From: Arthrobacter sp. V1I7
GTDB taxonomy: Bacteria; Actinomycetota; Actinomycetes; Actinomycetales; Micrococcaceae
Assembly: GCF_030817015.1 (NCBI RefSeq)
Contig: NZ_JAUSYS010000001.1
Coordinates: 3,224,001-3,288,000, forward strand
Direction: 5' to 3'
Length of the DNA stretch: 64,000 nucleotides
This document shows, in pieces, positions 27,094-36,163 of the stretch. A program made the translations under genes and the position numbers. The number at the start of each line of letters is the position of its first letter. The stretch's first letter is position 1. The notes below the pieces were generated by a model that was not told the DNA's origin, ran no database searches, and saw only the letters and a program-made list of their open reading frames with translations.

Positions 27094-28731
27094 ATGACCA
27101 ACAGCTACGCCCCCGCTCCGCGGAACAGTCAGCGGCCGGAACGGCAGAACCAGCAGCCGTCCCTGACGGACCCCGTCCGGTATCCCTCCGGCGCCGCGGC
27201 ACCGGTCCTGACCAAGCGCGCGTTCCTGCTGGTCCTGATGACGCTGCTGGTTCCCGGCAGCGCCCAGATCGCGGCGGGCAACCGGCGGCTGGGACGGGCC
27301 GCCCTGCGCATCACGCTGGTGGTGTGGGCCCTGGCCCTCTCGGCGGTTGTCCTGCTCCTGACAACGCGTTCGACGCTGATCAACCTGATCACGAACCCCA
27401 TCGCTTCGCTCCTGCTGGTCGTTGGCCTCGCGGCCCTCGCTCTCGGCTGGGCCGCCCTGTTCTACAACACTTTGCGCCTGATCCGCCCCGTCCTGCTCAA
27501 GCCGCAGCTGCGTCCAGCCGTCGTCGTGGCCCTGGTGCTGGCGATGGTCCTCGGCAGCGGTTCCCTCGGCTACGCGGCCTACCTGCTCAACGTGGGACGC
27601 GACGCGATCGGGAGCATCTTTTCCAACGGGCCCACTATCGAACCGTCCGAGGGCCGCTACAACTTCCTCATGATGGGTGGCGACGCCGGAGCGGACCGCA
27701 CGGGGCGCCGTCCGGACAGTCTCTCCGTCATCAGCGTTGACGCCAAGTCCGGCAAGACCGCCATCATTTCGGTGCCGCGCAACCTCCAGAATGCGCAGTT
27801 CAGCGAAGATTCCCCCATGCGCAGCATCTACCCCGACGGCTACGACTGCGGCGACGAGTGCCTCATCAACGCCATCAACACGGAAGTCACCAACAAGCAC
27901 CAGGACCTCTACCCCGGGGTGCAGGACCCGGGGGCCCAGGCGACGCTGGAGGCGGTTTCCGGCACGCTCGGCATCAAGGTCCAGGCCTACGTGCTGGTGG
28001 ACATGGAGGGCTTCTCCAAGCTCATCGACGCGATGGGCGGCATCAAGATCAAGGCCGGCGGCTGGGTCCCCATGAGCGGTGACATGGTGGATGAGGCCAA
28101 CGGCATCCACGGCATGCCGCTGGGGTGGATCCCGGCCGGAGACCAGACCCTGGACGGCTACCACGCCCTCTGGTACGGCCGTTCCCGGGAATTCGTGGAC
28201 GACTACGCCCGGATCCAGCGGCAGCAGTGCGTCCAGCAGGCCATGCTCAAGCAGCTCGATCCGGCCACCCTGCTGTCCAAGTTCGAAGACATTGCCAAGG
28301 CCGGCACCAAGGTGGTGGACTCCAACATTTCCGCGAGCCAGCTCGGAAGCTTCGTGGACCTGGCCATGAAGGCCAAGGGCCAGGACGTGAGCCGGCTGAC
28401 CATCGGCCCGCCGGACTTCGATGTGTCCTTCTCCACGGTGCCGGACTTTGACGTCATCCATGAGCGGGTTGACCAGCTCCTTGCCGCGAAGGCCTCGGCT
28501 TCGGCCGAGGACAGCGTGCTGCCCCAGGCGGCGGCGCCCGGACCGCTCTCGGCCGCCGGTGCGGCCGCCGGCACGCAGCCCGCGCCGTCGCCGTCGGACT
28601 TCACCCCGGTGACCACGACGCCGGACGGCGAGCCGATCACCGAAGAGATGCTCAACGATTTCAAGCGCCAGGGCGACGAGCAGTCGATCCGCGACCTCGT
28701 CGCCACCAACGGCCTGTGCGCGCCCCTTTAG
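27094..28731 (+). CDS. LytR-CpsA-Psr (LCP) family cell wall glycopolymer ligase
   Basis: 545 aa from ATG 27094. Three or four membrane helices in the first ~165 residues, then the extracytoplasmic LCP domain: NFLMMGGDAGADRTGRRPDS with the conserved Asp/Arg, LSVISVDAKSGKTAIISVPR, AYVLVDMEGFSKLIDAMGGI and a WYGRSR segment. LCP enzymes transfer polyprenyl-linked glycopolymers to peptidoglycan. The Pro/Ala C-terminal ~65 residues are variable. It directly follows purKE and precedes manA; the extra N-terminal helices are more than the single one of classic LytR. Confidence 0.92.
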   Translation: MTNSYAPAPRNSQRPERQNQQPSLTDPVRYPSGAAAPVLTKRAFLLVLMTLLVPGSAQIAAGNRRLGRAALRITLVVWALALSAVVLLLTTRSTLINLITNPIASLLLVVGLAALALGWAALFYNTLRLIRPVLLKPQLRPAVVVALVLAMVLGSGSLGYAAYLLNVGRDAIGSIFSNGPTIEPSEGRYNFLMMGGDAGADRTGRRPDSLSVISVDAKSGKTAIISVPRNLQNAQFSEDSPMRSIYPDGYDCGDECLINAINTEVTNKHQDLYPGVQDPGAQATLEAVSGTLGIKVQAYVLVDMEGFSKLIDAMGGIKIKAGGWVPMSGDMVDEANGIHGMPLGWIPAGDQTLDGYHALWYGRSREFVDDYARIQRQQCVQQAMLKQLDPATLLSKFEDIAKAGTKVVDSNISASQLGSFVDLAMKAKGQDVSRLTIGPPDFDVSFSTVPDFDVIHERVDQLLAAKASASAEDSVLPQAAAPGPLSAAGAAAGTQPAPSPSDFTPVTTTPDGEPITEEMLNDFKRQGDEQSIRDLVATNGLCAPL

Positions 28732-28849
28732 CACTTTCGCCGGCCGCCGGACAGCCGGCCGCCGGACAGCAGGACACCGGCGGGACCTGATCCGGTGCTG
28801 CACCGAAACCTTAACGACCGAACGTTTTTGACCAGATAGGGACCAGGCA

Positions 28850-30142
28850 GTGTACGAACTCGAGAACGTCCTCCGGCCCTACGCCTGGGGTTCCACGACG
28901 GCGATTGCCAAACTGCTCGGCAGGCCCGCCTCCGGCGGCCCCGAGGCCGAGCTGTGGATCGGCGCGCACCCGGACTCCCCGTCCGTGGCGCTCTCGTACG
29001 CGGCGTCCGGCTCCGGCGGGGCGCACGCCGCGGGCTCCGACGACGACGGTCGCCGGACCCTGGACGCCCTGATCGCTGAGGACCCAGCACACCATTTGGG
29101 CGGCGAGAGCCTCGCCGAATTCGGGCCCCGGCTCCCGTTCCTGCTCAAGGTCCTCGCCGCCGAGCATCCGCTCTCCCTGCAGGTCCACCCGACGCTGCAA
29201 CAGGCGCGGGAAGGTTTTGCGCGCGAGGAGGCAGCCGGCGTCGACCCTGCCGCCGTCGAACGCAACTACAAGGACGACAACCACAAACCTGAAATGATCT
29301 TCGCACTGACGGACTTCGAGGCGCTGTGCGGCTTCCGTCCGGCCGCGGAGTCGCGGGCCGTATTCCTGCATCTGGCCGCCTGCTTTGACCTGGCCGGGCT
29401 GGAGCTTCCGCCGCTGCTGCCCCGGTTGCTGGACGATCTGGCGCGGCCCGACGAACCGGCGGCCCTCCGTGCCGCCTTCGAGCGGCTGATCGCCGGCGGC
29501 GAGGACGTCTCGCACGCGACCGCGATGATCACCGCGGCGCTCATCTCCGGAGCGCCGATGGCATCGCACGTGGCGGAGCTGACCACCGTCGTCAACCTCA
29601 ACGGCGACTACCCCGGAGACCCGGGGGTGCTGATCTCGTTGCTCTTGAACCGGATCTCGCTAGCCCCGGGAGAGGCTGTGTACCTGCCGGCCGGCAACGT
29701 GCACGCCTACCTGCGCGGCCTGGGCATCGAGGTCATGGCCTCCTCCGACAACGTGCTCCGCGGCGGCCTGACGCCCAAGTTCGTGGATGTGCCGGAGCTG
29801 CTCAAGACCGTGGCCTTCGAGGCCGTGGGCGTGCCGATGCTCGACGCCGAGACCACGATGCTGGGCCAGGAGCTCTTCCGTCCCCCGTTCCGGGAGTTCC
29901 AGCTGCAGCGGGTGGAACTTCAGCCCGGCGGGGGGCCGGTCCCGCTGGCGCAGTCCGGCGCCGCCGTGATCATCGTCGTCGCGGGCGCCGTCCTGCTCGA
30001 CTCCCCCAAGGGCGAGCTTCGCCTGGACCACGGCGCGAGCGCGTTCCTGCCCGCCGCCGAGGCCCCGGTCAACGTCCACGCCGTCTCCGGCGCCACCCAG
30101 ACTGCCCTGGCCTTTGCCGTGACCACCGGGCTGAAGGCCTGA
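28850..30142 (+). CDS. manA: Mannose-6-phosphate isomerase, class I
   Basis: 430 aa from GTG 28850. Converts fructose-6-P and mannose-6-P, supplying mannose for glycans and the PMT donor. Zinc ligands visible: Gln and His in LSLQVHPT, Glu in NHKPEMIFAL, and His in AGNVHAYLRGLGIEVMASSD. N-terminal MYELENVLRPYAWGSTTAIA is typical. The gap of 118 bp after the LCP gene may hold its promoter. The Fem-like gene begins 4 nt after its stop. Confidence 0.95.
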   Translation: MYELENVLRPYAWGSTTAIAKLLGRPASGGPEAELWIGAHPDSPSVALSYAASGSGGAHAAGSDDDGRRTLDALIAEDPAHHLGGESLAEFGPRLPFLLKVLAAEHPLSLQVHPTLQQAREGFAREEAAGVDPAAVERNYKDDNHKPEMIFALTDFEALCGFRPAAESRAVFLHLAACFDLAGLELPPLLPRLLDDLARPDEPAALRAAFERLIAGGEDVSHATAMITAALISGAPMASHVAELTTVVNLNGDYPGDPGVLISLLLNRISLAPGEAVYLPAGNVHAYLRGLGIEVMASSDNVLRGGLTPKFVDVPELLKTVAFEAVGVPMLDAETTMLGQELFRPPFREFQLQRVELQPGGGPVPLAQSGAAVIIVVAGAVLLDSPKGELRLDHGASAFLPAAEAPVNVHAVSGATQTALAFAVTTGLKA

Positions 30143-30146
30143 CGAC

Positions 30147-31136
30147 GTGGACTATTTCCTGCAGGGCCCCCCGTGGGCAGACTTCCAGCGCGCGCTTGGC
30201 CGGACTGTCCATGAAGAGTCCGGACCCGGCTGGAGCTTCCTCGCGGTCGAGGAGTCGAACCCGGCCGGGAAGCTGCTGTACGCGCCCTACGGTCCGGTGG
30301 CCGCATCGCTGGAAGCGTTCGACGCCGCGCTGGCGGCGCTGACGGAACTGGCACGTCGCCGCCGCGCGGTGTTCGTCCGGATCGAGCCGGTAAGCGCCGG
30401 CCTGGCAGTCCCCGACGCCGCCGCCCTGCTGCGCGGCCGCGGCCTGCAGCCCGCGCCGGCGAACCAGCAGCCCGAGCTCAGCTGGATCGTGGACCTGGAC
30501 CGCGACTTCAAGGAAGTCCTGGCGGACATGAAACCGGTGAACCGCAACCTGTACCGGAACATCCATAAGAAGGGCGTGACATTCCGCTCCAGCCGGGATC
30601 CGGCCGAGATCTCGGTGTTGCTGGAGTTCCTGCACATGACGGCCGCCCGCAACGGTTTCAAGCCCCAGAGCGATGAATACCTGAGCCAGGTGGCCCGTTC
30701 CCTGATGCCGGCCGGGGCCGCGACGCTGTTCATCGCCGAACTGGAGGGCACGCCCATCGCCGCCGCCCTCGCATACGATTCGGCGGACACCCGCACCTAC
30801 GCGCACGCCGCCCTGGACGATACCCACCGCAAGCTCAGTGCCGGGATTCCGCTGCTGGTGACCCTGATCGCCGATGCCCAGGAAAAGGGCCTGAAGCACG
30901 TGGACCTCTGGGGTGTGGCCCCCGAAGACCAGCCGGACCACAAGTGGGCCGGTTTCACGGCGTTCAAGAAATCGTTCGGCGGACGCGGGGTCGAGTACCC
31001 GGGCACCTGGGATCTGCCGGTGCGGAAGCTGCGCTATGCCGGGTACCAGCTCGCCCGCCGGGCTGCGCAGGCCGCGAAGACGATCCCCGCGAAGCTCCGA
31101 CCGTTGAGGGACAAGGTCACAGCTATCCGGCGCTGA
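30147..31136 (+). CDS. FemABX-family peptidyltransferase (interpeptide bridge enzyme)
   Basis: 329 aa from GTG 30147. Two GNAT-like halves: MDYFLQGPPWADFQRALGRT at the N-terminus, then MKPVNRNLYRNIHKKGV (basic, for the lipid II pyrophosphate or tRNA) and the C-terminal GLKHVDLWGVAPEDQ, HKWAGFTAFKKSFGG typical of FemX/Fem-like proteins. Such enzymes add amino acids from tRNA to lipid II; Micrococcaceae have Ala, Ser or Thr-containing bridges, so this enzyme probably builds one. Which residue it adds cannot be read. Coupled to manA. Confidence 0.88.
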   Translation: MDYFLQGPPWADFQRALGRTVHEESGPGWSFLAVEESNPAGKLLYAPYGPVAASLEAFDAALAALTELARRRRAVFVRIEPVSAGLAVPDAAALLRGRGLQPAPANQQPELSWIVDLDRDFKEVLADMKPVNRNLYRNIHKKGVTFRSSRDPAEISVLLEFLHMTAARNGFKPQSDEYLSQVARSLMPAGAATLFIAELEGTPIAAALAYDSADTRTYAHAALDDTHRKLSAGIPLLVTLIADAQEKGLKHVDLWGVAPEDQPDHKWAGFTAFKKSFGGRGVEYPGTWDLPVRKLRYAGYQLARRAAQAAKTIPAKLRPLRDKVTAIRR

Positions 31137-31939
31137 CTTGCCGCTGGCCAGCCGCCCGCCGACCACTGGACATGCCCCCCGCTAAGGCCGGCGGGTGGAC
31201 AGAATGCCACTCTGCGCATTCCCGGGCGCGACCACTGGACATGTCCCCCGCTGCGGCTGGCGCGTAGGCCTGCCCCGCCCGCCGACCAGTGGACATGCCC
31301 TCCGCTAAGGCCTGCCCCGCCCGGCGACCGCTGGACATGCTCCCCGCTAAGGCCCGCGAGCGGACAGAATGCCACTCTGCTCATTCCCCGGCGCGGCCAC
31401 TGGACATGTCCCCCGCTGCGACTGGTGCCCCGGCCTGCCCCGCCCGCCGACCACTGGACATGCCCCCCGCTAAGGCCGGCAAGCGGACAGAATGCCACTC
31501 TGCTCATTCCCCGGCGCGGCCACTGGACATGTCCCCCGCTGCGACTGGCGCGCAGCCCGCCCCACCCGCCGACCACTGGACATGCCCACCGCTAAGCCCC
31601 GCGAGCGGACAGAATGCCACTCTGCTCATTCCCCGGCGCGGCCACTGGACATGTCCCCCGCTGCGACTGGCGCGCAGCCCGCCCCACCCGCCGACCACTG
31701 GACATGCCCACCGCTAAGGCCGGCGAGCGGACAGAATGCCACTCTGCTCATTCCCGGGCGCGGCCACTGGACATGTCCCCCCGCGGGCGGCCGGCGCGCA
31801 GCCCGCCCCACCCGCGACCACTGGACATGTCCCCCGCTGCGGCGGCGCCGGCGCCGGACGCAGCAGATCCCGGGGCGCGGAGCGCGTCCCGGGATCCGGT
31901 GGTGGTGCTGATGTGCTGCGGACGCTGGTCCGCGGCGGC
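31137..31939. repeat. Tandem direct-repeat array, ~122-bp period, 12 copies of a 12-bp core
   Basis: Core CCACTGGACATG begins at 31163, 31232, 31286, 31328, 31397, 31451, 31520, 31573, 31642, 31695, 31764 and 31818; the copies at 31286 and 31328 carry one change. Two types alternate: A continues GCCCCCCGCTAAGG, B continues TCCCCCGCTGCG and contains the palindrome GGACATGTCC. A to B is always 69 bp; B to A is 53-54 bp. Between A and B, CAGAATGCCACTCTG recurs five times. One A-A step is 42 bp, an internal deletion. The period is not a multiple of three, so the long frames through it change peptide at each unit and are not genes. It lies between two convergent genes. Confidence 0.9.
31866..31896. 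terminator. Strong bidirectional hairpin at the end of the repeat array
   Basis: 14-bp arms (GATCCCGGGGCGCG, one G-U pair) and a 3-nt loop between convergent Fem-like and glpX genes. No T tract. Confidence 0.6.
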
Positions 31940-32977
31940 CTAGCCCTTGCGGGCGTAGCCTTCCCACTTGCTGGCCTGGTGCTCGCCGTCCACGAACCTG
32001 ATGGTGCCGGACTTGGACCGCATCACGATGGACTGGGTGAGGACCTTGTCCCTGGAGTAGCGCACACCCTTCAGCAGGTCGCCGTCGGTGATGCCGGTGG
32101 CCGCGAAGTAGCAGTTGTCGCTGGAGACGAGGTCGTTGGTGGACAGCACGCGCTCCAGATCGTGGCCGGCGTCGATGGCCTTCTGCTTTTCGTCATCGCT
32201 CGTGGGCCACAGGCGGCCCTGGATCACGCCGCCGAGGGACTTGATGGCGCAGGCCGCAACGATACCTTCCGGTGTGCCGCCGATGCCCATCAGCGCGTCA
32301 ACACCCGTGCCGGAACGCGCCGCGGCGATGGCGCCGGCGACGTCGCCGTCCATGATGAACTTGGTGCGTGCCCCGGCTTCACGGATTTCCTCCACGAGCG
32401 GGCGGTGCCGGTCGCGGTCCAGGATCATCACGTTGAGCTGGTTGACCTTGACGCCCTTGGCCTTGGCAATCAGGTGCAGGTTCTGCTTGACCGGCAGGCG
32501 CAGGTCCACCATGTCGGCGGCTTCCGGCCCGGTTACGAGCTTCTCCATGTAGAACACGGCGGAGGGGTCGAACATTGAGCCACGTTCGGCCACGGCCAGC
32601 ACGGCCAGGGCGTTGTTGATGCCCAGCGCGGTCAGCCGGGTTCCGTCAATCGGGTCGACGGCGACATCACACTCGGGGCCGGTGCCGTCACCGACGCGTT
32701 CGCCGTTGAACAGCATCGGCGCCTCGTCCTTTTCGCCTTCACCGATGACCACAACGCCGTTGAAGTGGACCGTCTGCAGGAAAGAGCGCATGGCGTCGAC
32801 GGCAGCACCGTCCGCCTTGTTCTTGTCCCCGAAGCCAACCCAGTGGCCGCCGGCGATAGCCGCGGCTTCGGTGACGCGGACCAGTTCCAGTGCAAGGTTG
32901 CGGTCAGGCTCGTCGATCCCGACGGCGAGAGACGGGGAAAGCGTGGAATACTTCTGGGTCATTGGCGCTGGTGTCAC
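31940..32977 (-). CDS. glpX: Fructose-1,6-bisphosphatase class II
   Basis: 345 aa from GTG 32977, preceded by GAAGAGG at 5 nt. Metal-binding DPIDGT at 108-113, GEGEKDEAPML at 80-90, and ALMGIGGTPEGIVAACA are the GlpX signature. Dephosphorylates fructose-1,6-bisphosphate in gluconeogenesis; this class is the main FBPase of actinobacteria. Divergent to the DUF4245 gene, as Rv1099c/Rv1100. ATG 32962 (MTQKYSTLSP) is the alternative start. Confidence 0.95.
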   Translation of the reverse strand: MTPAPMTQKYSTLSPSLAVGIDEPDRNLALELVRVTEAAAIAGGHWVGFGDKNKADGAAVDAMRSFLQTVHFNGVVVIGEGEKDEAPMLFNGERVGDGTGPECDVAVDPIDGTRLTALGINNALAVLAVAERGSMFDPSAVFYMEKLVTGPEAADMVDLRLPVKQNLHLIAKAKGVKVNQLNVMILDRDRHRPLVEEIREAGARTKFIMDGDVAGAIAAARSGTGVDALMGIGGTPEGIVAACAIKSLGGVIQGRLWPTSDDEKQKAIDAGHDLERVLSTNDLVSSDNCYFAATGITDGDLLKGVRYSRDKVLTQSIVMRSKSGTIRFVDGEHQASKWEGYARKG

Positions 32978-33183
32978 GTGAACCTCTTCTTCGAGTGGCG
33001 ATCATTGAACCCGGACGGCCAAGGTCGATCCGCCGCGGTGATTCGTCTGATACTGATCATAGTCGCGCCGGTAAAGCTGCGTCGCAGCATGACCAACCCG
33101 CGAAACACCTCACCGGACTCCCGGCCGGCCGTCCCGAATGTGAGAACGGCACCGTCATGGGCGACTATAGAGGGGTGAGTGAA

Positions 33184-33849
33184 ATGCAGGATAGGTCCGC
33201 AACAGCCCCAGCAGCCCCTGCCGGCGGAGCCGCTCAGGGCGCCGCCGGCGCAGTCAAGCCCGTGATCGCGCCGGGGGCGGCGAAGCGGGCGAACGCCTCG
33301 GTGATCGGGATGATCATCGCGCTGGCTCTGAGCATCGGGACCTTCCTTCCGATCGTGCTGCTGAACCCATCGCCGAAGAGCGACGGCTACCGGCCGGACG
33401 TCAACGTCAGCGCCATTGCGCAGAATGCCGCGGGTGTGGCGGGATTCACACCGCTGGCACCTTCCCCGGGCGACACATTCCGTCCGAATTACGCCCGTTG
33501 GGAGTCCGGCACTGGCAGCGGGGTCGCCACCTGGGAAGTCGGCTACATCACGCCGAAGGAGTCCTTCATCGGCCTGGTGCAGACCCGGCAGTCCAATCCC
33601 ACGTGGCTGCTGCAGCAGGTCAGGAACGCTCCCGTGACCGGGACCAGGAACGCCGGCGGGCGGGACTGGGAGCTCCGGGACAGTGGCAAGGGCGACAAGA
33701 GCATGGTGCTGGTCCACCGCGGCACCACCGTCATCCTGAGCGGCCCGGCCCAGCTTGACGAGTTCAGCGTCCTGGCCGCTGCCGTCGCGAAGGCATTGGA
33801 CAGTAACCCCGAAGCAACAGTTTCACCTTCCGCCACGCCGTCCCCGTAA
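33184..33849 (+). CDS. DUF4245 family membrane protein
   Basis: 221 aa from ATG 33184, 9 nt after AGAGGGG; GTG 33175 is also in frame. An Ala/Gly-rich head, one membrane helix (~40-62, SVIGMIIALALSIGTFLPIVLL), and an extracytoplasmic domain (ARWESGTGSGVATWEVGYIT, NAGGRDWELRDSG). Function unknown; the pairing with glpX is conserved. Its TAA is part of the -10 hexamer of the following carbonic anhydrase gene. Confidence 0.82.
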   Translation: MQDRSATAPAAPAGGAAQGAAGAVKPVIAPGAAKRANASVIGMIIALALSIGTFLPIVLLNPSPKSDGYRPDVNVSAIAQNAAGVAGFTPLAPSPGDTFRPNYARWESGTGSGVATWEVGYITPKESFIGLVQTRQSNPTWLLQQVRNAPVTGTRNAGGRDWELRDSGKGDKSMVLVHRGTTVILSGPAQLDEFSVLAAAVAKALDSNPEATVSPSATPSP

Positions 33850-33852
33850 AGT
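33847..33852 (+). promoter_or_regulatory. -10 hexamer of the carbonic anhydrase gene
   Basis: TAAAGT, 6 nt before GTG 33859, beginning with the stop codon of the preceding gene. Confidence 0.45.
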
Positions 33853-33858
33853 AGGGCC

Positions 33859-34473
33859 GTGGCCACTTACCTGACTCCTGCACTTGCCTGGCGCCGTCTC
33901 CGTGAAGGCAACGAACGCTTCGTTTCCGGCGCTTCCTCCCACCCGAACCAGGATGCTTCGCGCCGGTCCTCCCTCGTGGAGGACCAGCACCCGTTCGCCG
34001 TGATCTTCGGTTGCTCCGATTCCCGGCTGGCTGCCGAAATCATCTTCGACCTGGGTCTGGGCGACGCCTTCGTGGTCCGCACCGCGGGCCAGGTGATCGA
34101 CGACGCCGTGCTCGGCTCGCTGGAATACAGCGTCAGCGTGCTGGGCGTGCCGCTGATCGTGGTCCTGGGCCACGACCGCTGCGGGGCCGTCACCGCGACC
34201 AAAAAGTCCGTCGAAACAGGCCAGATGCCGGTCGGGTTCATGCGGAGCCTGGTGGAGCGGATCACCCCGGCGGTGCTGACCTCGCTGCGGAACAACCAGG
34301 ACGACGTCAACGACATGGTGGTCGAGAACGTCAAGCAGGCGTCGCAGCACCTCGTAGACAGCTCCCGGGTGATCTCTGCCGCAGTCGAAGGTGGGCGGGC
34401 CGCGGTGATCGGGCTGGCCTACAGCCTGGCCGATGGCAGGGCCGACCTCGTTTCCTCCATCGGCGAACTCTAG
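33859..34473 (+). CDS. Beta-class carbonic anhydrase
   Basis: 204 aa from GTG 33859. Zinc ligands Cys52, His105 and Cys108 with the Asp54-Arg56 dyad in GCSDSR and LGHDRCGAV. Interconverts CO2 and bicarbonate; bicarbonate is used by PurK and carboxylases. RTAGQVIDDAVLGSLEYSV is a family hallmark. Nine nt after DUF4245, with a probable own leaderless start. Confidence 0.95.
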   Translation: MATYLTPALAWRRLREGNERFVSGASSHPNQDASRRSSLVEDQHPFAVIFGCSDSRLAAEIIFDLGLGDAFVVRTAGQVIDDAVLGSLEYSVSVLGVPLIVVLGHDRCGAVTATKKSVETGQMPVGFMRSLVERITPAVLTSLRNNQDDVNDMVVENVKQASQHLVDSSRVISAAVEGGRAAVIGLAYSLADGRADLVSSIGEL

Positions 34474-34532
34474 GGTCTGCGGCGGCCGGGCCTGCAACCG
34501 GTTCACGGTTTTCGGTGCAGCGCCCCGCCCAA

Positions 34533-34538
34533 TAAGCT
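34533..34538 (+). promoter_or_regulatory. -10 hexamer of fumC
   Basis: TAAGCT, 6 nt before ATG 34545. Confidence 0.45.
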
Positions 34539-34544
34539 AGCTCC

Positions 34545-35981
34545 ATGACTTCCACTGAAGAGTTGAACACCGAAGAGTTCCGCATTGAACACGACACGAT
34601 GGGCGAAGTCCGCGTCCCCGTGAATGCTCTGTACCGCGCCCAGACGCAGCGTGCGGTCGAGAACTTCCCCATCTCCGGCAAGACGCTGGAACGCACCCAC
34701 ATCGAGGCGCTCGCACGGGTCAAGAAGGCTGCCGCCCAAGCCAACGCAGAACTGGGAGTGCTCGACGGCGAGCTGGCCCAGGCGATCGCCGACGCTGCCG
34801 ATGAGGTTGCTGCCGGGAAGTACGACGGCGACTTCCCCATCGACGTCTTCCAGACCGGCTCCGGCACGTCCTCCAACATGAACACCAACGAGGTCCTCGC
34901 CGAGCTTGCCTCCCGTGCCCTCAAGGCCGCCGGCAGCGACAAGGTCGTCCACCCGAACGACCACGTCAACGCCTCGCAGTCCTCCAACGATGTCTTCCCG
35001 ACGTCGGTCCACGTGGCTGCGACCTCCGCGCTGATCAATGACCTGATCCCGGCGCTGGACTACCTGGCGAAATCGCTGGAACGCAAGGGCGTCGAATTCA
35101 AGGACGTCGTGAAGTCCGGCCGCACACACCTCATGGATGCCACCCCGGTCACCTTGGGCCAGGAGTTCGGCGGCTACGCTGCGCAGGTCCGTTATGGCAT
35201 CGAGCGCATCAACGCCTCCCTCCCCCGCGTGGCCGAAGTTCCCCTCGGCGGCACGGCCGTCGGCACCGGCATCAACACCCCGGCCGGTTTCCCGGAGCGC
35301 GTGATCGAACTCCTCGCCGCCGACACTGGACTGCCGCTGACCGAGGCCCGCGACCACTTCGAAGCGCAGGCCAACCGCGACGGCCTGATCGAGGCCTCGA
35401 GCCAGCTGCGCAATATCGCGATTTCCTTCATGAAGATCAACAACGACCTGCGCTGGATGGGCTCCGGACCCAACACCGGCCTCGGTGAAATCGCGATCCC
35501 GGATCTGCAGCCGGGCTCCTCGATCATGCCCGGAAAGGTCAACCCGGTCATCTGCGAAGCCTCCATCATGGTCTGCGCGCAGGTCATCGGCAACGACACC
35601 GCCATCGCTTGGTCCGGCACCAACGGCGCCTTCGAACTGAACGTTGGCATCCCGGTCATGGCCGCCAACCTGCTCGAATCCGTGCGCCTGCTCGCCAACA
35701 CCAGCCGCGTCATGGCGGACAAGATGATCGACGGCATCACCGCGAATGTGGAGCGCGCACGCTTCCTGGCCGAGGCCTCCCCGTCCATCGTCACCCCGCT
35801 GAATAAGTTCATCGGCTACGAAAACGCCGCCAAAATCGCCAAGAAGGCTGTGGCCGAGGGCCTGACCATCCGCGAAACGGTGGTGGCCATGGGCTTCCTC
35901 GAACGAGGCGAACTGACCGAGGAACAGCTGGACACCGCCCTGGACGTCATGTCCATGACGCGTCCGCCGCACAAGGCCTAG
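34545..35981 (+). CDS. fumC: Fumarate hydratase class II
   Basis: 478 aa. Hydrates fumarate to malate in the TCA cycle. Seen: [14 protein letters not shown], the [18 protein letters not shown] segment, [17 protein letters not shown], and the catalytic-loop signature [11 protein letters not shown] at 324-334. The C-terminus lacks long extension. Same direction and block as glpX-DUF4245 homologues in mycobacteria. The last 11 bases of the gene are the first unit of a 16-bp tandem repeat that runs past the stop. Confidence 0.96.
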   Translation: MTSTEELNTEEFRIEHDTMGEVRVPVNALYRAQTQRAVENFPISGKTLERTHIEALARVKKAAAQANAELGVLDGELAQAIADAADEVAAGKYDGDFPIDVFQTGSGTSSNMNTNEVLAELASRALKAAGSDKVVHPNDHVNASQSSNDVFPTSVHVAATSALINDLIPALDYLAKSLERKGVEFKDVVKSGRTHLMDATPVTLGQEFGGYAAQVRYGIERINASLPRVAEVPLGGTAVGTGINTPAGFPERVIELLAADTGLPLTEARDHFEAQANRDGLIEASSQLRNIAISFMKINNDLRWMGSGPNTGLGEIAIPDLQPGSSIMPGKVNPVICEASIMVCAQVIGNDTAIAWSGTNGAFELNVGIPVMAANLLESVRLLANTSRVMADKMIDGITANVERARFLAEASPSIVTPLNKFIGYENAAKIAKKAVAEGLTIRETVVAMGFLERGELTEEQLDTALDVMSMTRPPHKA

Positions 35982-36029
35982 CCACCACAAGGCCTAGTGA
36001 CCACAAGACCGAGCCACCACAAGGCCGAG
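35971..36029. repeat. Short tandem repeat, 16-bp period, across the fumC stop
   Basis: ACAAGGCCTAG at 35971 and 35987, ACAAGACCGAG at 36003 and ACAAGGCCGAG at 36019: four copies at exact 16-bp steps. The first copy contains the fumC stop codon. Confidence 0.85.
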
Positions 36030-36090
36030 TCACAGCGATGCCGCAGCCGCCCCGGGCGATGCCCGCGGTCACTGATCGTCCGCCGTCGGC

Positions 36091-36115
36091 CGGCACCCTT
36101 CAGCCAAGGGTGCCG
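36091..36115. terminator. Bidirectional hairpin between fumC and the VWA gene
   Basis: CGGCACCCTT, 5-nt loop, AAGGGTGCCG: ten perfect pairs in a convergent gap, without a T tract. Confidence 0.6.
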
Positions 36116-36163
36116 GGCGACGTCGTTCGCGGCGCTTTGGGCCCGACACCGCGCTGCCCGTGG

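Noticed and set aside
31163..31829. CRISPR array.
   Set aside because: Intervals between cores are themselves repeated, not unique spacers, lengths alternate 42-69 bp, and no cas genes are near.
31232..31829. Match of GGACATGTCC and GGACATGCCC to the p53 half-site consensus.
   Set aside because: Chance resemblance to a eukaryotic motif; no relevance in a bacterium.
31034..31911. Long open frames on both strands through the repeat array (for example 180 aa minus, 142 and 139 aa plus).
   Set aside because: They exist because GC-rich repeats lack stops; the period is not a multiple of three, so the peptide changes frame each unit, and no ribosome site precedes them.
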